Shown: piece after piece, positions 1 through 8,651 of the stretch
Layout: each line of letters opens with the position of its first letter
How positions within the stretch are numbered: position 1 is the first letter of the stretch
DNA from: Streptomyces longwoodensis
GTDB lineage: Bacteria > Actinomycetota > Actinomycetes > Streptomycetales > Streptomycetaceae
Direction: 5' to 3'
Length of the DNA: 64,000 nucleotides
Assembly (NCBI RefSeq): GCF_001514125.1
Contig: NZ_KQ948550.1
Span: 124,001 to 188,000 of the forward strand
Program-made: the position numbers and the translations under genes
The notes under the pieces: generated by a model
What the model saw: only the letters and a program-made list of their open reading frames with translations
Told to the model about the DNA's origin: nothing
Database searches by the model: none

Positions 1-552
1 CTCTTCCGCGTCGGTCTGCTGGCGATCGCGTCCTTCATCGCGGCCGCCGTGCTGAACAACGCCCAAGGCGTCTCCAACGCGCTGGTGATCTTCCTCGCCG
101 CGCTGGTCATCGTCGACTTCGTGCTGCGTCGTACGACGTACGGCCGCAAGGTGTTCGCCGTCGGCGGCGGCATCGAGGCCGCCCGCCGTGCCGGTATCAG
201 CGTGCCCATGGTCCGCATCAGCGTGTTCGCCATCTCCGGCGGCTTCGCCGCGGTGGGCGGCATGTTCTTCGCCGGCCAGACCGCGTCGGCGACGCTGAGC
301 GCCGGTGGCGGCAACACCCTGATGCTGGCGATCGCCGCCGCGGTCATCGGCGGTACCAGCCTCTTCGGCGGCCGCGGTTCCGTGTGGTCAGCGCTGCTCG
401 GCATGCTGGTGATCCAGTCGATCACCACCGGCCTGAACCTGCTGAACATGAACACCTCGATCCAGTACATGATCACCGGTGGCGTGCTGCTCGGCGCCGT
501 GGTCATCGACTCGGTCTCCCGCCGCAGCCAGAAGGCCGCCGGCCGCGCGTAG
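1..552 (+). CDS. Sugar ABC transporter permease, C-terminal part (truncated by window edge)
   Basis: The last 183 residues of an inner-membrane permease of the ribose/xylose (RbsC/XylH, MmsB) family. The frame is open from the first base, so the start lies upstream. It shows several hydrophobic segments and the family-typical stretches RRTTYGRKVFAVGG, GIEAARRAGI and GGTSLFGGRGS. Such permeases pair with a periplasmic sugar-binding lipoprotein and a double ATPase, usually encoded just upstream. The C-terminus (SRRSQKAAGRA) looks about normal in length, but the stop codon TAG is shared with the terminal repeat of the adjoining hairpin element. A xylose-type substrate is a guess from the S. coelicolor neighbourhood. 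Confidence 0.85.
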   Translation, partial: LFRVGLLAIASFIAAAVLNNAQGVSNALVIFLAALVIVDFVLRRTTYGRKVFAVGGGIEAARRAGISVPMVRISVFAISGGFAAVGGMFFAGQTASATLSAGGGNTLMLAIAAAVIGGTSLFGGRGSVWSALLGMLVIQSITTGLNLLNMNTSIQYMITGGVLLGAVVIDSVSRRSQKAAGRA

Positions 553-728
553 GCCGTGTCCGCAAAGTCCCGCCTGCCCCGCGACGCCCGGCACGCACTC
601 TCGCCGCACCGGGCGAACACCCGAGTACGGCCAGTACGCGGGTGTCCGCCCGGCACGCCGAGAGCACGCACCGGACGCCGCAGGGCCCGCCCTCCGGGCG
701 GACGACAGGACTTTGCGGACACGACCTA
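550..728. repeat. MITE-like imperfect palindrome with about 21-bp terminal inverted repeats
   Basis: The outer arms, 550-570 and 708-728, match at 20 of 21 positions when one is reverse-complemented (core GTGTCCGCAAAGTCC). Inside, 591-630 and 632-680 form a second long imperfect stem (about 80 percent complementary), so almost the whole stretch folds on itself around position 631. Both ends begin with TA, as expected for a TA target-site duplication of an IS630/IS5-type element. No transposase is encoded. The left arm contains the permease stop codon, so the element touches the gene end exactly. Confidence 0.7.
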
Positions 729-760
729 GCGGCCCACGCCCCGCTCGTCGGTCCCACCCC

Positions 761-796
761 AGCCGTGCCCGGTGCTTCCACGCGCCGGGCACGGCT
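761..796 (+). terminator. Hairpin terminator of the sugar ABC operon
   Basis: A perfect 12-bp GC stem (761-772 with 785-796, arm AGCCGTGCCCGG) around a 12-base loop. It lies downstream of the permease and the palindromic element and upstream of dxs. There is no long T run, as is usual in Streptomyces. Confidence 0.6.
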
Positions 797-935
797 GTGT
801 TGCGGGTGGCCCCATCCTGGGTACGGCCGATCGCGTGACCTATGACCCATGGGCCGGGGGCCGACCAGCGGGACGGAACATTAGACTCGACAAGCCCGGC
901 AACAGCTCGATCAGCTCTACTGCAAGGAGGCACGG

Positions 936-2870
936 GTGCCGCTGCTGACCCGCATCACGGGACCGCGCGATCTGGACCGGCTCAGCCTGGAGGAGCTGGA
1001 CCAGCTGGCAGGCGAGATCCGGACCTTCCTCGTCGACGCCGTCTCCAAGACCGGCGGCCACCTCGGCCCCAACCTCGGCGTGGTGGAGCTGACCATCGCC
1101 CTGCACCGCGTGTTCGAGTCGCCGAAGGACAAGGTGCTCTGGGACACCGGCCACCAGTCCTACGTGCACAAGCTGCTCACCGGCCGGCAGGACTTCTCCC
1201 GCCTGAAGATGAAGGGCGGCCTGTCCGGCTACCCCTCGCAGGCCGAGTCCGAGCACGACGTCATCGAGAACAGCCACGCCTCCACCGTGCTCGGCTGGGC
1301 CGACGGCATCGCCAAGGCCAACCAGCTGCTCAAGCGCGACAGCCACGTCGTCGCCGTCATCGGCGACGGCGCGCTCACCGGCGGCATGGCCTGGGAGGCG
1401 CTCAACAACATCGCCGAGGCCAAGGACCGCCCGCTCGTCATCGTCGTCAACGACAACGAGCGCTCCTACGCGCCCACCATCGGCGGCCTCGCCAACCACC
1501 TCGCCACGCTGCGCACCACCGACGGCTACGAGCGCTTCCTCGCCCGCACCAAGGACATCCTCGACCGCACCCCGGTCGTCGGGAAGCCGCTGTTCGACAC
1601 CCTGCACGGCGCCAAGAAGGGCCTGAAGGACTTCATCGCCCCGCAGGGCATGTTCGAGGACCTGGGCCTGAAGTACGTCGGCCCCATCGACGGCCACGAC
1701 ATCGAGGCCCTGGAGTCCGCGCTGGCCCGCGCCAAGCGCTTCGGCGGCCCGGTGATCGTGCACTGCCTCACCGAGAAGGGCCGCGGCTACCAGCCCGCCC
1801 TCCAGGACGAGGCCGACCGCTTCCACGCCGTCGGCAAGATCCACCCCGACACCGGCCTGCCGATCGCCACCTCCGGCGCCGACTGGACCTCCGTCTTCGG
1901 CGAGGAGATGGTCCGGCTCGGCGAGGAGCGCGAGGACGTCGTCGCCATCACCGCCGCCATGCTCCAGCCGGTCGGCCTCGACAAGTTTGCCAAGCGCTTC
2001 CCCGACCGGGTCTACGACGTCGGCATCGCCGAGCAGCACGGCGCCGTCTCCGCGGCGGGCCTCGCCCACGCGGGCGTGCACCCCGTCTTCGCCGTCTACG
2101 CCACCTTCCTCAACCGCGCCTTCGACCAGGTGCTGATGGACGTGGCCCTGCACAAGTGCGGCGTGACCTTCGTCCTCGACCGGGCCGGCGTCACCGGCAC
2201 CGACGGCGCGTCCCACAACGGCATGTGGGACATGTCGATCCTCCAGGTCGTCCCGGGCCTCAGGCTCGCCGCCCCGCGCGACGCCGACCAGGTCCGCGCC
2301 CAGCTCCGCGAGGCCGTGGCGGTGGAGGACGCCCCGACCGTGGTGCGCTTCTCCAAGGGCGCCGTCGGGCCCGCCGTACCCGCCGTGGGACGCGTCGGCG
2401 GCATGGACGTGCTGCGCGAGCCGGGCACCGACCGGCCGGACGTGCTGCTGGTCTCCGTGGGCGCCCTGGCCCCCATGTGCCTGGAGGTCGCCTCCCTGCT
2501 CGACCGGCAGGGCATCTCCACCACCGTGGTCGACCCCCGCTGGGTCAAGCCCGTCGACGAGGCCATGGCGCCCCTCGCCGAGCGCCACCGGGTGGTCGTC
2601 ACCGTCGAGGACAACTCCCGGGTCGGCGGCGTCGGCTCCGCGATCGCCCAGGCCCTGCGCGACGCCGGGGTGGACGTGCCGCTGCGCGACTTCGGCATCC
2701 CGCCGCGCTTCCTGGACCACGCCTCGCGCGCCGAGGTGCTGGCCGAGATCGGGCTGACCGCGCCGGACATCGCGCGCCAGGTCACCGGCCTGGTCTCCCA
2801 GCTCGACGGCCTCACCCACTCCCGGCTCCGCACGGACGGGGCCGCCCGGGCGGAGCCCGCCCGGGACTGA
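936..2870 (+). CDS. dxs: 1-deoxy-D-xylulose-5-phosphate synthase
   Basis: Thiamine-diphosphate enzyme condensing pyruvate with glyceraldehyde 3-phosphate to DXP, the entry step of the MEP isoprenoid pathway and a thiamine/pyridoxal precursor. The 644 residues are full length. Visible features are the N-terminal [15 protein letters not shown] region, the ThDP motif GDGALTGG (about residue 146) ending in NDN, the DVGIAEQH catalytic/binding region (about residue 365) and the C-terminal transketolase domain. The GTG start is fixed by AAGGAGG seven bases upstream. Streptomyces genomes often carry two dxs genes, so this may be one of a pair. It supplies precursor for terpenes such as geosmin, made by a synthase 56 kb away in this window. 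Confidence 0.96.
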   Translation: MPLLTRITGPRDLDRLSLEELDQLAGEIRTFLVDAVSKTGGHLGPNLGVVELTIALHRVFESPKDKVLWDTGHQSYVHKLLTGRQDFSRLKMKGGLSGYPSQAESEHDVIENSHASTVLGWADGIAKANQLLKRDSHVVAVIGDGALTGGMAWEALNNIAEAKDRPLVIVVNDNERSYAPTIGGLANHLATLRTTDGYERFLARTKDILDRTPVVGKPLFDTLHGAKKGLKDFIAPQGMFEDLGLKYVGPIDGHDIEALESALARAKRFGGPVIVHCLTEKGRGYQPALQDEADRFHAVGKIHPDTGLPIATSGADWTSVFGEEMVRLGEEREDVVAITAAMLQPVGLDKFAKRFPDRVYDVGIAEQHGAVSAAGLAHAGVHPVFAVYATFLNRAFDQVLMDVALHKCGVTFVLDRAGVTGTDGASHNGMWDMSILQVVPGLRLAAPRDADQVRAQLREAVAVEDAPTVVRFSKGAVGPAVPAVGRVGGMDVLREPGTDRPDVLLVSVGALAPMCLEVASLLDRQGISTTVVDPRWVKPVDEAMAPLAERHRVVVTVEDNSRVGGVGSAIAQALRDAGVDVPLRDFGIPPRFLDHASRAEVLAEIGLTAPDIARQVTGLVSQLDGLTHSRLRTDGAARAEPARD

Positions 2871-2893
2871 CGGACGGCCGTCCGCCCACCGTA

Positions 2894-2933
2894 GGGCCGC
2901 TTGCACCACCGCCAAGGGTGGTGCGGGCGGCCC
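2894..2933 (+). terminator. Hairpin terminator after dxs
   Basis: Interrupted stem: GGGCCGC (2894-2900) pairs with GCGGCCC (2927-2933), and GCACCACC (2903-2910) with GGTGGTGC (2917-2924), around a 6-base loop. It sits between dxs and the permease gene. Confidence 0.7.
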
Positions 2934-3019
2934 TTCCGCGTGAGGGGGCGCGCGCCGGGGCATACGGAATACCACCCTCTCGATCATGTCGAGGACGACA
3001 CAGCGTGGGAGGTAAGCCC

Positions 3020-4513
3020 GTGAGCAACACCCTCTTCCGGACCAAGAACATCGAACAGTCCATCAAGGACACCGAGGAGCCCGAGCACGCCCTCAAGAAA
3101 TCCCTCTCCGCGCTGGACCTGACCGTCTTCGGCGTCGGTGTCATCATCGGCACCGGCATCTTCGTCCTCACCGGCACGGCCGCCAAGGACACCGCGGGAC
3201 CCGCCGTCTCGCTGTCCTTCGTGGTCGCCGGCGTGGTCTGCGCGCTCGCCGCCCTGTGCTACGCCGAGTTCGCCTCGTCGGTCCCGGTCGCCGGCTCCGC
3301 GTACACCTTCTCCTACGCCTCGCTGGGCGAGTTCCCGGCCTGGATCATCGGCTGGGACCTCGTCCTGGAGCTGGCCCTCGGGACGGCGGTCGTCGCCGTC
3401 GGCTGGTCGGGCTACATCGCCTCGCTGCTGGACAACGCCGGCTGGCACCTGCCCGCCGCGCTCACCGGCCGGGAGGGTGCCTCCGGCTTCGGCTTCGACA
3501 TCCTCGCGGCCGCGCTGGTGCTGGTGCTCACCGCGATCCTCGTCATCGGCATGAAGCTCTCCGCGCGCGTCACCTCGGTGGTGGTCGCCATCAAGGTGGC
3601 CGTCGTCCTGGTCGTCATCATCGCGGGCGCGTTCTTCATCAAGGGCGGCAACTACGACCCGTTCATCCCGAAGGCGCAGGCCGTGGAGGCGGGCGGCAAC
3701 CTCAAGGCGCCGCTGATCCAGCTGATCTTCGGGTGGGCCCCGTCGAACTTCGGCGTCATGGGCATCTTCACCGCCGCGTCCGTGGTGTTCTTCGCCTTCA
3801 TCGGCTTCGACGTGGTCGCCACCGCCGCCGAGGAGACCCGCAACCCGCAGCGCGACGTGCCGCGCGGCATCATCGGCTCGCTGATCATCTGCACCACGCT
3901 GTACGTGGCCGTGTCCATCGTGGTGACCGGCATGCAGAAGTACAGCAAGCTGTCGGTGGACGCCCCGCTCGCGGACGCGTTCAAGGCCACCGGGCACCCG
4001 TGGTTCGCCGGTCTGATCAGCTTCGGCGCGGCGGTGGGCCTGACCACGGTGTGCATGATCCTGTTGCTCGGCCAGTCCCGGGTGTTCTTCGCGATGAGCC
4101 GCGACGGGCTGCTGCCACGGTTCTTCTCGCACACCCACCCGAAGTTCCGCACGCCGTACCGGTCGACCATCCTGCTGGGCGTCGTCATCGCGATCGTCGC
4201 GGGCTTCACCAGCCTCAGCGAACTCGCCGAGCTGGTGAACATCGGCACGCTGTTCGCGTTCATCGTCGTGGCGATCAGCGTGATCCTGCTGCGCAAGTCC
4301 CGCCCCGACCTGGAGCGGTCCTTCCGCACCCCGTGGGTGCCGGTCGTGCCGATCCTGTCGGTGCTGGCGTCCCTGTGGCTGATGCTGAACCTGCCGGCCG
4401 AGACGTGGCTCCGGTTCGCGATCTGGATGGTGATCGGCTTCGTGGTCTACTTCCTGTACGGCCGCAGCCACAGCCGCTTGGCCCTGCGCGAGAAGGCCGA
4501 CCAGGGCGTCTGA
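3020..4513 (+). CDS. APC-family cationic amino acid permease
   Basis: A 497-residue polytopic membrane protein of the amino acid-polyamine-organocation superfamily, CAT/YfnA type. The helix-1 binding motif is present as GVGVIIGTGIFVLTG (about residues 40-54), and YAEFASSVPVAGSAY and the FDVVATAAEETRNPQRDVP loop are typical of the cationic amino acid transporter branch. About 12 membrane segments are apparent. The GTG start follows GGGAGGTAA. Its substrate cannot be read from sequence. It has its own upstream hairpin-separated position after dxs and is convergent with the following gene, with only 28 bases between stop codons. Confidence 0.9.
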   Translation: MSNTLFRTKNIEQSIKDTEEPEHALKKSLSALDLTVFGVGVIIGTGIFVLTGTAAKDTAGPAVSLSFVVAGVVCALAALCYAEFASSVPVAGSAYTFSYASLGEFPAWIIGWDLVLELALGTAVVAVGWSGYIASLLDNAGWHLPAALTGREGASGFGFDILAAALVLVLTAILVIGMKLSARVTSVVVAIKVAVVLVVIIAGAFFIKGGNYDPFIPKAQAVEAGGNLKAPLIQLIFGWAPSNFGVMGIFTAASVVFFAFIGFDVVATAAEETRNPQRDVPRGIIGSLIICTTLYVAVSIVVTGMQKYSKLSVDAPLADAFKATGHPWFAGLISFGAAVGLTTVCMILLLGQSRVFFAMSRDGLLPRFFSHTHPKFRTPYRSTILLGVVIAIVAGFTSLSELAELVNIGTLFAFIVVAISVILLRKSRPDLERSFRTPWVPVVPILSVLASLWLMLNLPAETWLRFAIWMVIGFVVYFLYGRSHSRLALREKADQGV

Positions 4514-4544
4514 GGACCCTGGACCAAGGCGTCCGAGGACCCTA
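4499..4544. repeat. Tandem 23-bp duplication across two convergent stop codons
   Basis: Units 4499-4521 and 4522-4544 differ at three positions. The first contains the permease stop codon. The second ends in the stop codon of the opposite-strand PIN/NYN-like gene. Probably a replication-slippage duplication. Confidence 0.75.
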
Positions 4545-4913
4545 GGGACGTACGGCCCTGGGCCCCGTCACCTCCGCGCCCAGCTCGGTCACCCGTCGGC
4601 GCAGTTCCCGGTCCGCCGTCACCACCAGGCGGCGGCGGCCGGGGGAGCGGGCGACGAGGCCGACCATGTGGTCGTCGCCGCTGCCCGGTGCCGACTCCAC
4701 CCGCACCCCCGGCACCGACGCCACCCCGCGCGCGGCGCCCTCCACCACGAGCACGACCTCCACCGGCCCGTCGTGCCCCGGCAGCCCCCGCGCCGCCAGG
4801 TGGTCCCGCAGCCGCTCCGCGGCGCCCCGCCGGTCCCGCCACCACCCGTCCGGCACCGAACCGACCACGTTCGCGCCGTCGACGATCACCAGCAGGGCCG
4901 CGTTGTCCTCCAT
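4542..4913 (-). CDS. Small PIN/NYN-like domain protein
   Basis: 123 residues. It begins with a hydrophobic strand then VDGANVVGSVPDGWW, resembling the metal-binding start of NYN/YacP-type PIN nucleases (acidic residue after a beta strand plus Asn). Later acidic residues (DDHMVGLVAR, TADRELRRR) are where the fold's remaining metal ligands would be expected. Function is otherwise unknown; an RNase activity is inference only. The start chosen is the ATG preceding EDNAALLVIVDG. An upstream in-frame start would add 22 Ala/Gly-rich residues with no Shine-Dalgarno support. Its last codon and stop lie in the 23-bp duplication. Confidence 0.65.
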   Translation of the reverse strand: MEDNAALLVIVDGANVVGSVPDGWWRDRRGAAERLRDHLAARGLPGHDGPVEVVLVVEGAARGVASVPGVRVESAPGSGDDHMVGLVARSPGRRRLVVTADRELRRRVTELGAEVTGPRAVRP

Positions 4914-4982
4914 GCCCACAGCGTCCCATGCCCCCGCCCCTGGCCGGCCCCCAAGGGCGTGACGGTCCGCCGGGCGCACGCA

Positions 4983-5011
4983 GAGGGCCCCCGCCGGTCG
5001 CGGGGGCCCTC
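4983..5011 (-). terminator. Hairpin terminator after the thiolase/FadB operon
   Basis: Perfect 11-bp stem GAGGGCCCCCG / CGGGGGCCCTC with a 7-base loop, about 25 bases past the stop codon of the FadB-type gene. Confidence 0.75.
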
Positions 5012-5037
5012 GGGTACTGCCGGTGTGCGGAAGGTCG

Positions 5038-7167
5038 TTACGCCGGGACGGACGCCACGCCCGGGGCCAGGAACCGCTTCCCGGTCACCCGCTCGGAGAC
5101 GCCCTCACGGTCCAGGTACGGCGTGATGCCGCCCAGGTGGAACGGCCAGCCGGCGCCCGTGATCAGGCACAGGTCGATATCCTGGGCCTCGGCCACGACG
5201 CCCTCGTCCAGCATGAGCCCGATCTCCTGGGCCACCGCCTCCAGGACGCGGGCGCGCACCTGCTCCTCGGTGAGGACCACGTCGCCCTGCTTCAGCAGCG
5301 CGGAGACCTCCGGGTCCAGCTCGGGCTTCCCCGAGTCATAGACGTAGAAGCCGCGCTTGCCGGCCTCCACGACCGCCTTGAGGTTCGGGGACACCGTGAA
5401 GCGGTCCGGGAACGCCCGGTTCAGCGTCTCCGACACGTGCAGGCCGATCGCCGGACCCACCAGCTCCAGCAGGACCAGCGGCGACATCGGCAGGCCCAGC
5501 GGCTCGACGGCCTTCTCGGCGACCTCGACCGGGGTGCCCTCGTCGATGACGTTCTGCACCTCGCCCATGAAGCGGGTCAGGATGCGGTTCACGACGAACG
5601 CCGGGGCGTCCTTGACCAGCACCGCGGTCTTCTTCAGCTTCTTGGCGACGGCGAACGCCGTGGCCAGCGAGGCGTCGTCGGTCTGCTCGCCGCGCACGAT
5701 CTCCAGCAGCGGCAGCACGGCGACCGGGTTGAAGAAGTGGAAGCCGACGACCCGCTCCGGGTGCTGGAGCTTCGACGCCATCTCCGACACCGACAGGGAG
5801 GAGGTGTTGGTCGCGAGGACCGCGTGCGCCGGGGCGACCGCCTCGACCTCCGCGAACACCTTCTGCTTGACGCCCATCTCCTCGAAGACGGCCTCGATGA
5901 TGAAGTCGGCGTCCGCGAAGCCCTCGGCCTTGTCCAGGACACCGGTCACCAGCGCCTTGAGGCGGTTGGCCTTGTCCTGGTTGACGCGGCCCTTGCCGAG
6001 CAGCTTGTCGATCTCGGCGTGCACGTAGCCCACGCCCTTGTCGATGCGCTCCTGGTCGATGTCGGTCAGCACGACCGGCACCTCCAGGCGGCGCAGGAAG
6101 AGCAGGGCGAGCTGCGAGGCCATCAGACCGGCGCCGACGACACCGACCTTGGTGACCGGACGCGCGAGGTTCTTGTCCGGGGCGCCCGCGGGACGCTTGC
6201 CGCGCTTCTGCACCAGGTTGAAGGCGTAGATGCCGGCGCGCAGTTCACCGCCCATGATCAGGTCGGCGAGCGCCTGGTCCTCGGCGTCGTAGCCCTTCTG
6301 CAGGTCACCGTCCTTGGCGGCGGCGATGATGTCCAGCGCGCGGTAGGCGGCCGGGGCCGCGCCGTGCACCTTGGAGTCGGCGACGAACCGGCCCTTGGCG
6401 ACGGCCTGGTCCCAGCCCTCACCGCGGTCGACGGCCGGACGCTCGACGACGATCTCGCCCTTGAGGACGGCCGCCGTCCAGATCAGCGACTGCTCCAGGA
6501 AGTCCGCGCCCTCGAACAGGGCGTCGGCGATACCCAGTTCGTAGACCTGCCGGCCCTTGAGCTGCCGGTTCTGGTTGAGGCTGTTCTCGATGATGACCGT
6601 GACGGCCTTCTCGGCGCCGATCAGGTTCGGCAGCAGCGTGCAGCCGCCCCAGCCGGGCACCAGGCCGAGGAAGACCTCGGGCAGGGAGAACGCGGGCAGC
6701 GCCGCGGACACCGTGCGGTAGGTGCAGTGCAGACCGACCTCGACGCCGCCGCCCATGGCCGCGCCGTTGTAGTACGCGAAGGTCGGCACCGCGAGGCCCG
6801 CGAGGCGCTTGAAGACCTCGTGGCCGCCCTTGCCGATGGCCAGCGCGTCCTCGTGCCGCTTCAGCAGCTCGACGCCCTTGAGGTCGGCGCCGACGGCGAA
6901 GATGAACGGCTTGCCGGTGACCCCGACGCCGACGATCGTGCCCTCGGACGCCTCCCGCTCGACCTGGTCGATGGCGGCGTTCAGGTTCGCCAGCGACTGC
7001 GGGCCGAAGGTGGTCGGCTTGGTGTGGTCGTGGCCGTTGTCCAGGGTGATCAGGGCGAAGCGCCCCGCACCCAGCGGCAGGTCGAAGTGGCGTACGTGCG
7101 CCTGGGTGACGACCTCGTCGGGGAACAGCTCGGCCGCACCCTTCAACAGCTCAGCGGTGGTGCTCAC
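5038..7167 (-). CDS. Trifunctional-type enoyl-CoA hydratase / 3-hydroxyacyl-CoA dehydrogenase (FadB/FadJ-like alpha subunit)
   Basis: A 709-residue bifunctional beta-oxidation enzyme that hydrates trans-2-enoyl-CoA and oxidises L-3-hydroxyacyl-CoA. The N-terminal crotonase domain has GVTGKPFIFAVGADL and the oxyanion-hole stretch GAAMGGGVEVGLHC. The central Rossmann domain starts VGVVGAGLMASQLA (GxGxxx[G/A]) and includes NTSSLSVSEMA and GFHFFNPV with the catalytic His. Two C-terminal 3HCDH domains follow (ILTRFMGE region). The GTG start overlaps the thiolase stop by four bases (GTGA), indicating translational coupling with the beta subunit. Confidence 0.95.
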   Translation of the reverse strand: MSTTAELLKGAAELFPDEVVTQAHVRHFDLPLGAGRFALITLDNGHDHTKPTTFGPQSLANLNAAIDQVEREASEGTIVGVGVTGKPFIFAVGADLKGVELLKRHEDALAIGKGGHEVFKRLAGLAVPTFAYYNGAAMGGGVEVGLHCTYRTVSAALPAFSLPEVFLGLVPGWGGCTLLPNLIGAEKAVTVIIENSLNQNRQLKGRQVYELGIADALFEGADFLEQSLIWTAAVLKGEIVVERPAVDRGEGWDQAVAKGRFVADSKVHGAAPAAYRALDIIAAAKDGDLQKGYDAEDQALADLIMGGELRAGIYAFNLVQKRGKRPAGAPDKNLARPVTKVGVVGAGLMASQLALLFLRRLEVPVVLTDIDQERIDKGVGYVHAEIDKLLGKGRVNQDKANRLKALVTGVLDKAEGFADADFIIEAVFEEMGVKQKVFAEVEAVAPAHAVLATNTSSLSVSEMASKLQHPERVVGFHFFNPVAVLPLLEIVRGEQTDDASLATAFAVAKKLKKTAVLVKDAPAFVVNRILTRFMGEVQNVIDEGTPVEVAEKAVEPLGLPMSPLVLLELVGPAIGLHVSETLNRAFPDRFTVSPNLKAVVEAGKRGFYVYDSGKPELDPEVSALLKQGDVVLTEEQVRARVLEAVAQEIGLMLDEGVVAEAQDIDLCLITGAGWPFHLGGITPYLDREGVSERVTGKRFLAPGVASVPA

Positions 7168-8381
7168 TTGTCCCCCTCGAAGTGCGGGTTCTCCCAGATG
7201 ACCGTCGCGCCCATGCCGAAGCCGACGCACATGGTGGTCAGGCCGTAACGGACCTGCGGCTGCTCCTCGAACTGGCGGGCCAGCTGCGTCATCAGGCGGA
7301 CGCCGGAGGAGGCGAGCGGGTGGCCGAAGGCGATGGCGCCGCCGTACTGGTTGACGCGCTCGTCGTCGTCGGCGATGCCGTAGTGGTCGAGGAAGGCCAG
7401 CACCTGGACGGCGAAGGCCTCGTTGATCTCGAAGAGGCCGATGTCGGAGATGGACAGGCCCGCCTGCGCGAGCGCCTTCTCGGTGGCCGGGATCGGGCCG
7501 TAGCCCATGACCTCCGGCTCCACGCCCGCGAAGGAGTAGGAGACCAGGCGCATCTTGACCGGCAGGCCGTTCTCGCGGGCGAATTCCTCGCTCGCGATGA
7601 GGGAGGCGGTCGCGCCGTCGTTGAGACCGGCCGCGTTGCCCGCGGTGACCCGGCCGTGCACGCGGAACGGCGTCTTGAGGCCGGCCAGGTTCTCCAGCGT
7701 GGTGCCCGGGCGCATCGGCTCGTCGGCGGTGACCAGGCCCCAGCCCGTCTCACCGGCCTCCGGGGAGGTGCGGCGCACCGAGATCGGCACCAGGTCGGCC
7801 TGGATCTTGCCGTTGGCGTAGGCCTTGGCGGCCTTCTCCTGCGAGCGCACGGCGTACTCGTCGGCGCGCAGCTTGGTGATGTGCGGGTAGCGGTCGTGCA
7901 GGTTCTCCGCGGTCATGCCCATGAACAGGGCGGACTCGTCGACCAGCTTCTCGCTCACGAAGCGGGGGTTGGGGTCGACGCCCTCGCCCATCGGGTGGCG
8001 GCCCATGTGCTCGACACCGCCCGCGATGGCCACGTCGTACGCGCCGAAGGCGACGGAGCCGGCGACCGTGGTGACGGCCGTCAGGGCGCCCGCGCACATG
8101 CGGTCGATGGAGTAGCCGGGCACCGACTGCGGCAGGCCGGCCAGGATGCCGGCGGTGCGGCCGATGGTCAGGCCCTGGTCGCCGATCTGCGTGGTCGCGG
8201 CGATGGCGACCTCGTCGATCTGCTTCGGGTCGAGCCCGGGGTTGCGGCGCAGCAGCTCCCGGATCGCCTTCACGACGAGGTCGTCGGCGCGGGTCTCGTG
8301 GTAGATGCCCTTCGGGCCCGCCTTGCCGAACGGGGTGCGGACGCCGTCGACGAAGACGACGTCCCTGACGGTACGAGGCAC
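7164..8381 (-). CDS. Acetyl-CoA acyltransferase (thiolase, FadA-like beta subunit)
   Basis: 405-residue degradative thiolase that cleaves 3-ketoacyl-CoA to acetyl-CoA. It has the acyl-accepting Cys in SIDRMCAGALTAV (about residue 92), the GGVEHMGRHPMG loop, NEAFAVQ, the general-base His in GHPLASSGVR, and the C-terminal Cys of TMCVGFGMGA. The GTG start follows GGAGGAG. It is the first gene of the operon and is coupled to the FadB-type gene, so together they form a fatty-acid oxidation complex. A perfect palindrome near the probable promoter suggests acyl-CoA-responsive repression (inference). Confidence 0.95.
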   Translation of the reverse strand: MPRTVRDVVFVDGVRTPFGKAGPKGIYHETRADDLVVKAIRELLRRNPGLDPKQIDEVAIAATTQIGDQGLTIGRTAGILAGLPQSVPGYSIDRMCAGALTAVTTVAGSVAFGAYDVAIAGGVEHMGRHPMGEGVDPNPRFVSEKLVDESALFMGMTAENLHDRYPHITKLRADEYAVRSQEKAAKAYANGKIQADLVPISVRRTSPEAGETGWGLVTADEPMRPGTTLENLAGLKTPFRVHGRVTAGNAAGLNDGATASLIASEEFARENGLPVKMRLVSYSFAGVEPEVMGYGPIPATEKALAQAGLSISDIGLFEINEAFAVQVLAFLDHYGIADDDERVNQYGGAIAFGHPLASSGVRLMTQLARQFEEQPQVRYGLTTMCVGFGMGATVIWENPHFEGDK

Positions 8382-8430
8382 GATGGCTCTCCTCCAGGGT
8401 GCGGGGTGGCACTGCTGCGGCGCGCCAGCG

Positions 8431-8446
8431 CTGAGCGCGCGCTCAG
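8431..8446 (-). promoter_or_regulatory. Perfect 16-bp palindrome, candidate operator of the thiolase/FadB operon
   Basis: CTGAGCGCGCGCTCAG is exactly self-complementary. On the minus strand it lies just after a possible -10 TAGCAT (8456-8451) with TGTGCA 17 bases further upstream, so a bound regulator would cover the start site about 50 bases before the thiolase start codon. Confidence 0.5.
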
Positions 8447-8651
8447 GCCCATGCTACTTGTGGGTAACGTGGCTGCACAGCCCTACCCGGCACAGCGGCG
8501 AAGGTCACATCCGGTTCACGCCTTCGGCCCAGCCACCCGCCCCGTTGCTCGTCCGCCGCCCCCCGATCTTGGCGCGATCCCGCCGTCGCGCTGCGCCGCC
8601 CGGGTGACCCGCCCGGGCGGGCGGGCCCGGGACGGCTGCTCGCACCCGGCT

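Noticed and set aside
388..933. Minus-strand frame through the palindromic element
   Set aside because: No ribosome site or similarity; it merely crosses the repeat and the permease 3' end.
840..2987. 715-codon open frame opposite dxs
   Set aside because: Antisense frame produced by high GC at third positions; Gly/Val/Ala/Asp-rich composition with no domain, and dxs is certain.
5023..7248. 741-codon plus-strand frame opposite the FadB-type gene
   Set aside because: Mirror frame of a well-identified enzyme; low-complexity Arg/Gly/Leu/Val product.
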